Of a stretch of 64,000 nt of DNA, positions 52,719-63,789 are shown piece after piece. The notes under the pieces are model-generated. The model saw only the letters and a list, made by a program, of their open reading frames with translations. It was not told where the DNA came from and did not search any database. How positions within the stretch are numbered: the first letter of the stretch is position 1; each line of letters begins with the position of its first letter. Source of the DNA: Acanthamoeba sp. SK_2022b (Eukaryota > Discosea > Longamoebia > Acanthamoebidae); NCBI GenBank assembly GCA_027943245.1, contig JANDJZ010000197.1, forward strand, positions 1-64,000, written 5' to 3'. Both the position numbers and the translations under genes were made by a program.

Positions 52719-54533
52719 AACATCGTGGTCAGAGTCCTCAGAAAGGGATGTCTCAGGCTTGTCTTCATTGAAGAGATCTTCCTCCACCTCCCTATTGCTT
52801 GTAGGAAGAAGAGGAAGAGGAGGAGGATGATGAGGAAGACGAATGGCGCTTTTGGGACTTGCTTCCCTGAGCATCCTTCTCCCTTGATGGGGAAGGAGTC
52901 CTCTCCCTCTTCTTGCTGCTGCACTTCTCCCAAAAGTCATCATTGTGGCTGCTCCAGTGGTGCTTCTTGTGCTTTTCTGGTGAATGATCAGAGCTTGAAT
53001 GGGAAAGCTTGCATGTAGGTTCCAAAGAAGGCGGGTGCAAAGTGTGTTCCTGGCATTGCGTACATGTACATGGTGATATTGTCAGCTTTGCATTGTTTAA
53101 CATCATTGCATTCCATCACATACACATATGTGGTGAAAAGAAATACATTGAAGATGCATTGGGCAGCAGCATACCCTGGTTGGAGTGGAAGACTTTTGAA
53201 GTTGCATGGTTGTATGAAGTTAGGATTGTGGAGGAGTGGTCTGCTGGCTAGAGGAAATTGCCTCTAAAGCACCAATCCATTTAGCAATGTCAGTCACATT
53301 GCTGAAAAAGAGAAGGCTATTGATGGTGTTGTTGATGAGTTTGTGCTCAGGTTCAGCTGGCTTGAGCACACTTGGGCCCACCCATCTCAATGGGATTTGT
53401 CATGAGCACCATGCCGTAGGTGTCTGCACACCAGCAATGCTAAGTTAATAGAACATAAGGATGGGGCATGGGCACATACCACGCCGATTGAAGGCAGTCA
53501 GGCCCATCAGCTGGTTTAGCCTTGTTGGGGTGTAAGGTCAGCCAATACATCACAGATCATGACATTGAACATTGGCTTTGATCTGTTGTGAGGGTGACAG
53601 CAGCGTTTTAGTAGATGTGTAATTGTGTTGCACTGCTTGGTCACTTTGTTGTAGTTCCTGGCTGGCTTGAATTCCAAGATGCTTCTATTGTGGCGTCTCT
53701 CATCATAATCTTTCTGCTTCCTGCTTCTTTTCTCCTCTTCGCCCTTGCCTTCTCAATCTCACTCAGCTTGTCCAGGACATCATCTATCCCAACCGATCTG
53801 TCCCCCAGTACACGTACTAGGTCCTCCTTGGCCAATTACAATGTGCAGATCCTGCATGAAAGGCGATCATGTACATGTACACAATGGAATTGGTAACATG
53901 GGATTCATGGTAAGTACACAATGAAACTTACCCATGCTCCACTGCTAACATGGTTCTTTACAGCATTGAAGAATTCCTCACTAATATCAAGGCATTCCAT
54001 CTGTGCCAGAACTTAATCCAGTTATTGAACTTGGCAACCATCACCTTGAAATCTGTACAAAGCAAGATTTAGAATTGACTGCATATGTGTATGTGACCAT
54101 AAAAGCTCAGGAACAGAGTACCTTTCTTGGTGAACTCCATGTCCTTGCCTCTCCCCTTATGTTCAGCGCTTTGCTGAATGAGACCATTAAAGGTACTGAG
54201 GAGAGCCTTGTCATTTGTTACCAGATTTTGGAGGTAGAGTGGTGTGAATGGCATGGCACACTCATGCTGAAAGTCCTCAAGCTTCTGTCCACTCCTGTGC
54301 CACTGCCCTTCTGGCTCCAGTTTCTGGATGATGCTGGTGTAGTTTCGCAATTTCTGATAGGCTGCCTTGTGGTCAGCCTTGGTCATGCACCTGATGTCAA
54401 TCAGTTCCACATTCAACCAGACATGCTTTTCAAGCAGTTCACTATAATGATGGAGAAGATTTTCCTTTGGAACACAACTAAGCTCCTCATCTGTTGGTTG
54501 AGAGTAAAGTATTATTAGATGTGAAACTTGCAA
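52719..54533 (-). pseudogene. Possible multi-exon gene or relic in the island, product unknown
   Basis: Minus-strand coding-like segments in one direction: 54533-about 54120 (about 140 residues; HVWLNVELIDIRCMTKADH, YQKLRNYTSIIQKLEPEG), about 54053-53930 (KFNNWIKFWHRWNALI), 53835-about 53640 (VGIDDVLDKLSEIEKARAKR, then RKEA), and 53100-52719 (KHKKHHWSSHNDDFWEKCSS, a Ser run, then an acidic end SEDSDHDV). Lys/Ser-rich tails of this kind occur in transposon-borne DNA-binding proteins. Splice sites are not established. Confidence 0.35.
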
Positions 54534-54839
54534 AACAATTCACAAGTGACCATGTACCCATACACAATGGAACATGTGGCTCTATCATGTACGTGTACAC
54601 AATACCACTGTCATCTGGTTTTTTATCATATACACATACACTATCAAATTCGCATGAATTCTCCTACATGTCATCAACGTTGCCATGCCTATGGACTTAC
54701 CATTTTTTGTGTGGCATGTCAGGCTTGGCTGTCACACTCCCAATTCTTCCAACATATACATGCCCATGATTGTAACCAAGGATCACCTCTACAAGCTCTA
54801 TTGCAGAGCACTGATGCAGCAGGGCTACCAAAACAATTA

Positions 54840-55815
54840 AGCCATCAACATTCTTTAAGCTCTTTCACACAGAGCACAAGAATGTCAAGTTTCCCAAGTT
54901 CTGTGTCCTGGGCCTGTGTAGCATATGTGCATCAACAAACGATTGACTGATTAATCAGCGCATGACAACTTTGCCCTCTCCTTGCTGCACCACCACATTA
55001 CTTGCCACCTAGCAAGCCCAGCAGGCATCTGGCCTACAACCGGAAACCTGCAGCTTGATAATTGCAGTCATGAGAACATCTCTTTTCTGCCAGTGGGGCA
55101 CACCCATGAGGACATTGATGTTCTCCACATTCGTTGTGGGCATGAAGTACAATCCTTGTGTTTACTGTGGATGACTTTGTGCAAGGGCTCAACACTGGTA
55201 CTCCAATGATATTCATAAGCCAGAGCCCCTGTTCCTGCTTGAATGTTGGCCAGGACCCTTATATCCAAAGTGTGAAGGGCACCTCACGCCCACATATCTT
55301 CTGCTTCACTCATGGTGATGGAAGGTGCAGCTGAAAACCAAGGACTACCACTCCAGTTCCACAGCTTGGATGGGCCCCTACCATTTCCTTGAGTCATGTC
55401 CCACTGATGGCCCTATCCCCCTGGTTCCTGCTCAGCTTGATCCAACCACTCTCAAGGATACCCTGCATGCCCTGCATGCCCTCACAGACCTCATCAACTG
55501 TGCTCAGCTCCAGGCCATATGAGTGCATGGTATCTCTCTTCAGTAATCCTCCTCATGAGCGCCTACTTGTGAATCCATTTCAGTGGGTTTACAACTATGC
55601 TGCTTCTCAAGCCCATGATACTATTCCTGCTGAGCCTCTTGACCCACCTTACTGTGCTGGCCTCGCCCTGACAGGCAAGGCCACCTGTGATCTCACCACT
55701 GATAAGCCTGATGATGGTGCCATAATAGCAGTGCCTGGTGAAAAAGGAAGTGTTTGGCTTGGTGAAGCGCACTACAAGGGCCCAAATCTTCCTCAACTGG
55801 TTAGAGGAAGATGAT
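54840..55815 (+). pseudogene. Decayed DUF7869-like (transposon-associated) gene
   Basis: Broken frames on the plus strand carry landmarks of this eukaryotic family: FKLFHTEHKNVKFPKF..C..C (54850-54945, a CxxC near a conserved W/F-x-PH-type start), LQLDNCSHEN directly followed by FLPVGHTHEDID (55045-55125), then STAWMGPYHFLE (55345-55395), and a further open segment to 55815 (VWLGEAHYKG). In the family the LDN..EN and VGHTHEDID blocks are separated by about 25 residues; here that spacer is missing, and stops separate the blocks. Family assignment is from memory of the VGHTHEDID signature. Confidence 0.6.
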
Positions 55816-56529
55816 GATGGGTCATTCCACCTGGTGCCTGATGGTTGACTTGTTGCCATTACCGATGGAGCAATGATGTGTGCTGATGTCTCACTTGACC
55901 TGAACAACTGCATGAGACCTGCACTATGAAAGCAACTATTGGACATGTGTGAGAGTTGGCCCAAAAATTCATAGCACAGGCCAGCAGGGTAATTGCAACA
56001 GTTGGTCATGACGAAATCAATTGGGACCACATATGTGTATGCAATCCCAATAACACCATTTCCTGATCCGATTTTCTTGATCTTGCCCCAATTCCAATGT
56101 CAACACATGTGGACCACATATGCATACACAATCAGAATAAAACAATTTCTTTATCTGATTTTCTTCATGCGTTGAACTGTGCACACCACCTGCACATTGG
56201 GCTCTAACCCTTGCACAATTACACCGAACTATTTGGTGACTTCATGCTATACCGAGGTTGAACACCTCAACACTAAACCACCATCCAATCTCTACTAAAT
56301 AACAACAACACCCTGCACACCACCTGGTTTGGTTAGCCCATCCACAAATTTAACTTCCTGTTGCTACACCAAAAATTAAGACCATAATATTCACCCTTCT
56401 CATATGGATTTTGTTATTATAAAAACTGAAATTTTACCCACTGTAATTTCAAATTACAATCGCTGCGTGTGATTAATTAGAGTAATTCCCCCAATAGTGC
56501 TTCATTCCAAGGAATGATTGCACAAAAAA

Positions 56530-57050
56530 ACGCCAGTCATTTTGGACCTCTCATTTGATAATAGAGGAGGTTAAGGGTTAACAGATGCACCATGACAAAC
56601 TATACTGAGCCACCCAGTGGAGGTCAATGTATCCTTTTGCATGTACACATGAACCATGCTGATGGCGTAGCACTATACTGAGCCACCCAGTGGATGTTGT
56701 GTCAACTCAACAAATCCTTGCATGTGGGCATGAACCATGCTGATGGTGTTGCTCCTGCACCTTGTGACATAATGCTGCACTGTTGCCACGCATGTGCAGG
56801 TGGTGTTGCACATTGCTGATGACAAAGGTTTTGCCAGTGCACCTACATAGACCTGCCATGTGGTCATGTTTCAGCATGTGATGTTGCTGGCCTTCTTGGG
56901 GTTTATGCTTGCCATTGCATAGGTGTCTCCAATGCCCCTCTGTCACCACAAAAGTGCCTGCCATCTGGCCATGTGGGAGCACATGATGTTGATGGTCCTG
57001 GTCTTGGCATTTCTCTCTGCTCTACCATTGTGTACACAATACACATATAT
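56530..57050 (+). repeat. Right direct repeat of the island
   Basis: Counterpart of 51895-52200. Two imperfect copies of the CACC(A)n..GCCTGCCATxTGG..CATGTGATGTTG block lie here in tandem (about 56835-56900 and 56940-57000). Confidence 0.55.
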
Positions 57051-57148
57051 AATGTTATGGCAAGCATCAACCCCAAGAAGGCCAAAACTGTATCTGGCAC
57101 CACCTCCGGGGTATATTGCAATTCTAATATTGAAACGGTGACAGGCAA

Positions 57149-57230
57149 GACAACGTGGCCGAGTGGTTAAGGCGGTAGACTCGAAATCTACTGGGGTCTC
57201 CCCGCGCAGGTTCAAATCCTGCCGTTGTCG
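57149..57230 (+). tRNA. tRNA-Ser(CGA), copy 2
   Basis: Same 82-base sequence as the copy at 51651-51732 but on the opposite strand. Its 3' flank (about 45 bases, including TTTTGGCCAACCTGGC) is also shared. Anticodon CGA, discriminator G. Confidence 0.95.
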
Positions 57231-57360
57231 ACCAAACCTTTTGGCCAACCTGGCACGAGCGACTGCAAGAACGAAAATCACCTCATCTTCCTTGTACCTT
57301 CACCTCCCCAACCTCGCTCTTTCGCTTCTGGCAATCGTTTGCGTTACATTTTAGAGATTA

Positions 57361-60300
57361 CTAAACAGAACAAGCACGTGCGAGCTCTGCCCAAGCAAGC
57401 CCGTAGCCGCCGTTTCCCGCCTTGAGCCACCACTCTCGGGCCTGCCGCAGGTCTCTGGTGGTTCCTTTGCCCTCGGCCAGCATGCGCCCGACGTGGAACT
57501 GGGCCTCGGCGTTGCCTTTCCTCGCGGCCTTGAGCCACCAGGCAAAGGCCTCCCGCTCGTCCTTGGTCACCTGCTCCTCCGCCGCCGCCGTCGCCCGCCC
57601 GCCGCCGGCTTCCTTCTGCTTCGCCTCGAGCGACTCGGCGAGACAGGCCTGCGCCTGCACGTCGCCTCCCTCGGCCGCGACCTTGTACCACTCCATCGCC
57701 TTCTTCATGTCCTTCTCCGGCACGCCCTCGCCCTTTTCATACATGACTGGACATGGGCGAGAGAGAGAGAGAGACGGAGCCCCAATGAGCGACCTGCCCG
57801 TGGCGCGCATGTCGACAAGAAGCACCCCAAAGACGAGGAGAAAGAGGGGTACCGCCAAGGTTGAAGCAGGCCTGGACGATGCCGTAGGCGGCCGCCTGCT
57901 CGTATCGTTCGCGGGCTCGGGCGGGGTCCGGGGAGACGCCCTCCCCGAGCTGAAGCGCCACGCCGCAGTAGAACTGGGCCGACGCGTCGCCCTGCTCGGC
58001 AGCCTTGGTGTACCACCGGAAGGCCTGCTCGAGGCTCCGCTCCACGCCCTTGCCATGGGCGTGGGCCAGGCCGAGCCTTACCTGCGCCTTGGCGTGGTCG
58101 GCCTCGGCCGCTCGCCGCCACCACTGGATCGCCTGCGCTTCGTCTCGCTCCTGCAGCAGGGCAACGGCCACGCGAGCCCCGTGAGTCGTGGGTTGAGCAT
58201 GCATAGGGAGGAGAGCGCGGGGATACCAGGTCGTCATATATACAGCCGAGCTGGTACTGGGCGTTGGCATTGCCCAGCTCGCCGGCCTTGAGCAGCCACA
58301 GCATGGCCTTGGTGGCGTTTCGCCTCACTCCCTTCCCGTGTTTGTACATCCGGCCTACATTGTACATGCCCTTGGCGTTGCCTGCGCGCACATGTCAGAA
58401 ATAAATAAAATAAATAGAAAAATTATTAAAAAACAAATGAATTCAAATTTAAAATCAAATAAACAGGAGCGCGGGCATACCCTTCTTAGCCGCATTGAGA
58501 TACCAGCCAAAGGCTTCGAGGTCGTCCTTCTTACGGGGGCTCCCCTCCTCGTACATTCGGGCGACCTTGAGCTGCGCCCTCACGTGGCCCTTCATCGCCG
58601 CCTCGATGTACCAGCGCAGCGCTGGCGAGCGCAGCCGACGTCAGCGAACGTGAACGGCAAACGACACACAAGAAGCACACAGGAAGAGTGAGGCAGAGAG
58701 AGAGAGAGAGAGAAAAGGGTCCGCATGTAACCGTACCTGCAACGGGATTGCTCTCGGTGCCGATGCCGTGCTGATACATTTGTCCCAGCCGGAACTGACC
58801 GAGTGACGAGCCCTTCTCGGCGGCCTTCTCATACCTGTGCAGGCATACGGCAAAAGGCAGCGGTGAGCCCATCACGTTGCCAACGTGCGCACAAGCCGCA
58901 TGACGCCCATGGGCGCGAACCATTTCATGGCCATGCCTACATCGGCCGTCACACCGCACTTGCCCTCTTCGTGGATGAGCCCCAGGCGGTAATGCGCCTT
59001 GGCGTGGCCGCCGTTCGCCGCCTTCTGGAAAAACTCCATCGCCTGGTTTTCGTTTACATTATTTTATTAGTTTTTGTTTTATACCAGCCGATCAGTGAGA
59101 CACTAATGGAAAAAAATAATTTAATTTAATTTAATTTAATTTAATTTAATTTAAAATACAATAAAATAGCCAAGAACGGCGTACCGTTGCGTACTCGGCC
59201 TTCTCCTCGAAGATCTGGCCCAGCTTGAAGCACGCCTTCATTCCCTCCATGTCCTTGCTCTCGGCCGCCTTCGTGAGCCTGAGCGAGGCACGGGACCACG
59301 GCATAAGCGTCCCCGCCTGGACTATCCCCGCGCATACGCAACAGCCGCGGGGCCGGGGCAGCGCACCATTTGAGAGCCTCGTCCATGTTCTGGGCGGTAC
59401 CTCGGCCGCGCCACAGAAGGGAGCCGATGGCCACCTGGGCTCGCAGGAAGCCTCCCTCGGCCGCCTGGAAGTACCAGTAGGCCGCCTTGGTCTCGTCCTT
59501 CTTCGTGCCTTGGCCTGTTCGCGCCCCGCCAACCACGACCGTTACGGAATCGCTCAATTGAAATAAATGAATAAATGGAATGGAATGGAATAAATAATCG
59601 ATTACCTTTGGCAAAGAAATAGCCGGTCCAGTACTGCGCCTTGGGGTGCCCGCCCTTGGCGGCCTGCTGGAACCATCGGTAGGCCTTCTCGTAGTCCTTG
59701 TCCACGCCTGCGGCCGCACAGCACCAACTCGGTGAGCAGGCGGTGTCGAGGTCGAGGCTGAAGCGACCTGCGCGCATAGATGGGCCTCACACGCACCAGT
59801 TCCGTCTTTGTAGGAGAGGCCCAGATTGCTGGCGCTGATGGCGTGGCCCTGGAGCGCGGCCTTTGTGTACCAGTCCACGGCGCGGCTCGGGTCCTTGGGC
59901 ACGCCGTAGCCGTAGAAGTGCATCCACCCGAGGTCGCACTGCGCCGAGGCGTTGTTCTGGTTGGCCGCCTTAACGTACCAGTCGATCGCCTTCTTGTCGT
60001 CCCTCTGTGGCGAATAAGAGATAAGTTAATAATAATAATATATATAATATAATGATAATATATATAATAATAATCAGTATGCGTACCACCACGCCACAGC
60101 CTGTTCGGTAGGCGAGGCCGACTTTGTTCTGAGCCTACAAGAGGAGTAGCGTGAGACTCGGGCTCTTCTCACGCGCACGCCAACACGCAAACGGCGGCAT
60201 ACCTCCGCGAGACCGGCCTGCGCGGCTTGCATGTACCAGTCGAACCCGTCCTTTTCATTCTTTTCCACGCCACTGCCGGCGGAGAGCATGGCGCCCACCT

Positions 60301-63062
60301 TGAACTGCGACTCCAGGTGACCGTTTTCCGCGGCCTTGAGGTACCTGCAAGAAGGAGCGCAGTTGTTGGGGGGGGAGCAACCATCAGTCGGCTGCTGTGC
60401 GATGATGTGCTGCTGTGCGGGCAGGCGGTGCGCAGCCCAGGCGCGTACCAGCCGTAGGCCTTCTGCAGGTTCTTCTCCACTCCTCTCCCCGTCTCGTACA
60501 TGCCGGCGAGCGCGTACTGCGACCCGGCGTTCTTCTGCTCGGCCGCCTTCGTGTACCTGTCGAGTCGTAAAGGAAAGTGCAATATAATATAATAAAATTA
60601 AGTATATACAATAAAATGAAAAATAATGGAAGCGCAGTGAAAGTGGCGGCTGAAGCGAACAGGCCTACGACCATACCATTCGGCGGCTTTGGCGTGGTCC
60701 TTCTCCACGACCCAACCGTGATCGTAGAAGTAGCCCACCCAATACTGCGAGTTTGCGTAGTCCTGTACACGGCGCAGCCAAGGTCAGCTTGCTCAACGAG
60801 GCCACGAGCATGACACGAGCAAGCAAGCGGTTGGGCGAATCAACACACAAAAGCGCCTATTCGAGGGAAGGACACGTGCCTGCTCTGCAGCCTTCATGAA
60901 CCAGTCGAAAGCCTGAGCGAGATCCATGGGAACCGCCATCCCGTTTTTGAAAACGATTCCCAAGTTGTTTTGCGCGAAATAGTTGCCCTGCGCCGCTGCC
61001 TGCAGATATCTGTGGTGTCGCACACGATACACGATACGCATACACACACGCGCGGCACGCGCATGAGTCAAGAGATGAGGCCCGGGGAGTGGCGAGGGCT
61101 CGAGCAAGTGGACTCAACGGCCCGTACAGTTCGACGGCTTTAGCCGAGTCCTTGGTCACGCCTCGACCGTTATCGTAGGCCCAGCCGAGATCGCACTGCG
61201 CGGCTGCGTGTCCCTGCGCGGACGCCTTTTGCCACCACTCTCCGGCTTTGGATTCGTCCTTCTCGACGCCGTCACCTGCTCTCGCAACGACGACAGATAC
61301 GTATCAATGGCCAGCCCTTGTCGACCTCCAGCTTGTGCTACATCGCGCGATGGGCCAGAGCCAGGGTACCGTTGAAATAGGCCCACCCGAGCTTGTGCTG
61401 GCCGACGGCGTTGCCCTTTTGTGCTGAGCTCTCGTACCTGAAGATGATCAAGATCGAGGCAGAGAGCCGTGAGCACGAATGGGTAACGCGGAAGGCGGAA
61501 AGGCGTGGCGGTCGAGAAAGAGGTGGCGCACCACTTGAAGGCGACGGCCAGGTCCTTTGCCACACCACGGCCGTCGTGGTAGCAGTTGCCGAGGTTGCAC
61601 TCGGCCACCGCGTGGCCTTTGACCACGGCCTTTTGGTACCAGAACACGGCCTGCGCATCGTCGGCGTCGGTTCCCTGGCCGCTCGCGTACATCCAGCCCA
61701 GGTTGCACTGCGCGTCCGGATCGCCCTGCTGTGCCGCACGCTTGTACCTGTTGCGTTGTGTCCCCCCAGAGGCAAAGGCGGTGTGAGCTCGCCGTGTCTC
61801 CCAAGGAAAAAATGTTGGGGGGGGGCAGGCAGGCAGGCGGCACTCACCACTTCATCGCCTTTTTGTAGTCCTGGTGGACGGCGTAGCCCTTGGAATAAAA
61901 GACGCCCACCTTGAACTGCGCCTTGGGGTCGCTCTTGCGCGCAGCCAACAGGTAGTAGGCAAAGGCCTTGAACATATCCTGGTGGGCCCGAACCGATCAA
62001 AAGGCGCGTTAGCATGACCATCGCGAGGCGAACCAACGCACGACAAAGGCCAACGGTTCGCAGTAGAACTGGGGGTGAGAGTGAATCACCTTCTCGACGC
62101 CACACTCGGCATTCTCATATATACGGCCCAGCTCGTAGCACGGTCGCTTGTAGCCGCTCTCCGCTGATTTGGTGTACCATTTGAGAGCGAGCGCCAGGTC
62201 CCTTTCGGCGCCCTCGCCGTCCTCGTGCATGACGGCGATATTGAACTGGGCCTTTGGATCTCCGTGCTCGGCCGCCTTGTTGAACCTAAGTATTAACGCA
62301 CGCACGCACAAACGGCTCAGAAGTCAGTGAGGCGGGGAAGCGCAATGGGAAAGCGTGGGCAGTGTACCAATAGAACGCCTGGGTGTGGTCACGCTCGACA
62401 CCGCGCCCGCCATCGTACAGGCTGCCAATAGCATAGATGGAACGCACGTGGACTTGCTCTGCTGCTTTCACGTAGCTGCATGCGTGTGAGCGAAGAGTAC
62501 AGCGGCACAAGGCGCACGAAGTGTGTAGCACATACCATTCAAGCGCTTTAGCATAGTCGCCGTCCTTCTCGGCTTTCTGACCAATCTCGTAGAGCTGCTC
62601 TGGTGACTGGCGGCCTGCCCGTTCAGTGGCGGCACAGCACGACGCGTCAGGAGGGTCAGGCTTCAGCATGTTGCTGTTTGCGGCAAGTGAAAGGGTACCC
62701 AACAGCTGTTTGATCTTTCGCTCGGCCTTGAGAATGCCACCGCGCTTCTGATCTCTCTCTTTTGGAGGATCACTAGCCCGAAGGGGTGTGCTGCGTGTAG
62801 ATCGCGATTTAAAATCGAGGAACTGGCGAAGTTGGGCAACACCACAAGTACCTGCTTCGTTGTCGGATGGAGATTTCGCCGCTCTTGGCGGCTTCCTCTT
62901 GCGGCTCGTTGATCTCGGCCTCACCATCTGCGCAAAGAAAATGGGTAAGCGTGTGTGAGCCGCAACTTTTGCTGCCATACCTTGCGACTTGTTCAGAGGC
63001 TGCGGGGCTCCACCGCCTGAGGATGAACCCGCCTCACCTAAGACTTCTGTGCTGCCTTCCAT
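57361..63062 (-). CDS. Sel1-like repeat protein, about 29 repeats
   Basis: The N-terminal region (63062-62660) is basic and Ser-rich with no repeats, and includes ERKIKQLLGTLSLAAN. From about 62600 to the stop at 57361 almost every exon encodes Sel1-like repeats (A-x-x-x-LG-x-x-Y-x-x-G-x-GV-x-x-D-x-x-KA-x-x-WY-x-KAA-x-x-G). Examples: DPKAQFNIAVMHEDGEGAER, NAVGQHKLGWAYFNG, NAGSQYALAGMYETGRGVEK, HAKAQVRLGLAHAHGKGVER. I count about 29 by eye. Sel1 repeats form alpha-alpha solenoids that scaffold complexes, for example in ER quality control or signalling. No signal peptide or transmembrane segment is seen, so a cytosolic scaffold is likely. Introns fall repeatedly within the WY-x-KAA helix, as expected from exon-wise tandem growth. 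Start is the ATG giving MEGSTEVLG. Confidence 0.88.
59122..59155 (-). repeat. (TTTAA)n run in a Sel1 gene intron
   Basis: Seven tandem TTTAA units. Confidence 0.9.
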
Positions 63063-63789
63063 CACCTCCGCCGATATTAATGCAAAATATGTAATTTTTT
63101 TTATCTACGAGAATGGTCGACAAAGAAGATGGGCTGGCAGGGGTGGCAGCACCCTTGGGTTGCCATCATCTTGTAAGTCAAACTTGAGATAGTGGCAAGA
63201 GCAAAACAACCACAGTGGCTTCATCTCTTCACTTGGACCACTCATCTGCATGCCTCTGACAGAATGCAGGAGGAAGATGTTTGGAAGATGTTGTTACCCT
63301 GGCTTTGTACAACAAGGTTAGTCATGACCAGTAATGAGGGCCCATCATACCACATGCCAGAGTGCCATAGAAGAGTCCACTCCATGCTTGTTAGACCAAG
63401 AGGTGTTGATCACCCAACCACTGGTGATGTGCTTTTTCAAGCGTTGCTGCAAACTTGACGTGCATTCATACCCTGCAACAATAACGATATCAATGTGGAT
63501 GATCATGGCAAACCTCTTTGCCAGCTTCTCCGACGGTGCTTTGATGACATGCCTGAGAGCTCATTTACTTACTCCGCCTCCGTGGGAGTTGCAGCGGCTT
63601 AATGGTGATTAGCGACTTTGTTTTCTTGTTAACATCACTTTGGCTGTGGATTGGATGCTTAAAATATGTATTGCTAGATATCGGCAGGCCATACACCTGG
63701 CGAGGGAGGGGCATCGCCGCCTCGAAGATACTCGAAGAGTAGGAGAGAAGGAGGGAGAATATGAGAAGTTGGCCCTATGACTGCGAGCT
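63063..63789. other. Upstream region of Sel1 gene with a second CpG-poor segment
   Basis: 63063-63180 is host-like and should contain the Sel1 gene promoter. From about 63185 to 63650 the sequence turns CpG-poor and TG/CA-rich like the tRNA-bracketed island. Its open frame (63192-63458) has no recognised domain. Host-like GC-rich sequence resumes at about 63680. Confidence 0.5.

Larger units (their letters stand above)
51733..57148. mobile_element. CpG-poor, AT-richer island between inverted tRNA-Ser genes
   Basis: The composition changes abruptly: TG and CA dinucleotides are abundant, CG is rare, and no host-like intron-exon gene is present. The island holds a decayed DUF7869-like coding relic (54840-55815), a possible minus-strand gene (52719-54530) and diverged direct repeats near both ends (51895-52200 and 56530-57050). 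I read it as old mobile DNA decaying under CpG methylation; no intact transposase is visible. Confidence 0.6.

Noticed and set aside
51733..57148. Island as an LTR retrotransposon
   Set aside because: The direct repeats are diverged and patchy, and I see no reverse transcriptase, integrase, primer site or polypurine tract.
51733..57148. Island as bacterial or assembly contamination
   Set aside because: It carries eukaryotic tRNA genes at both ends and a eukaryote-type relic, with no bacterial-style genes.
57422..58291. Long plus-strand frame opposite the Sel1 gene
   Set aside because: Reverse-strand shadow of GC-rich Sel1 repeats.
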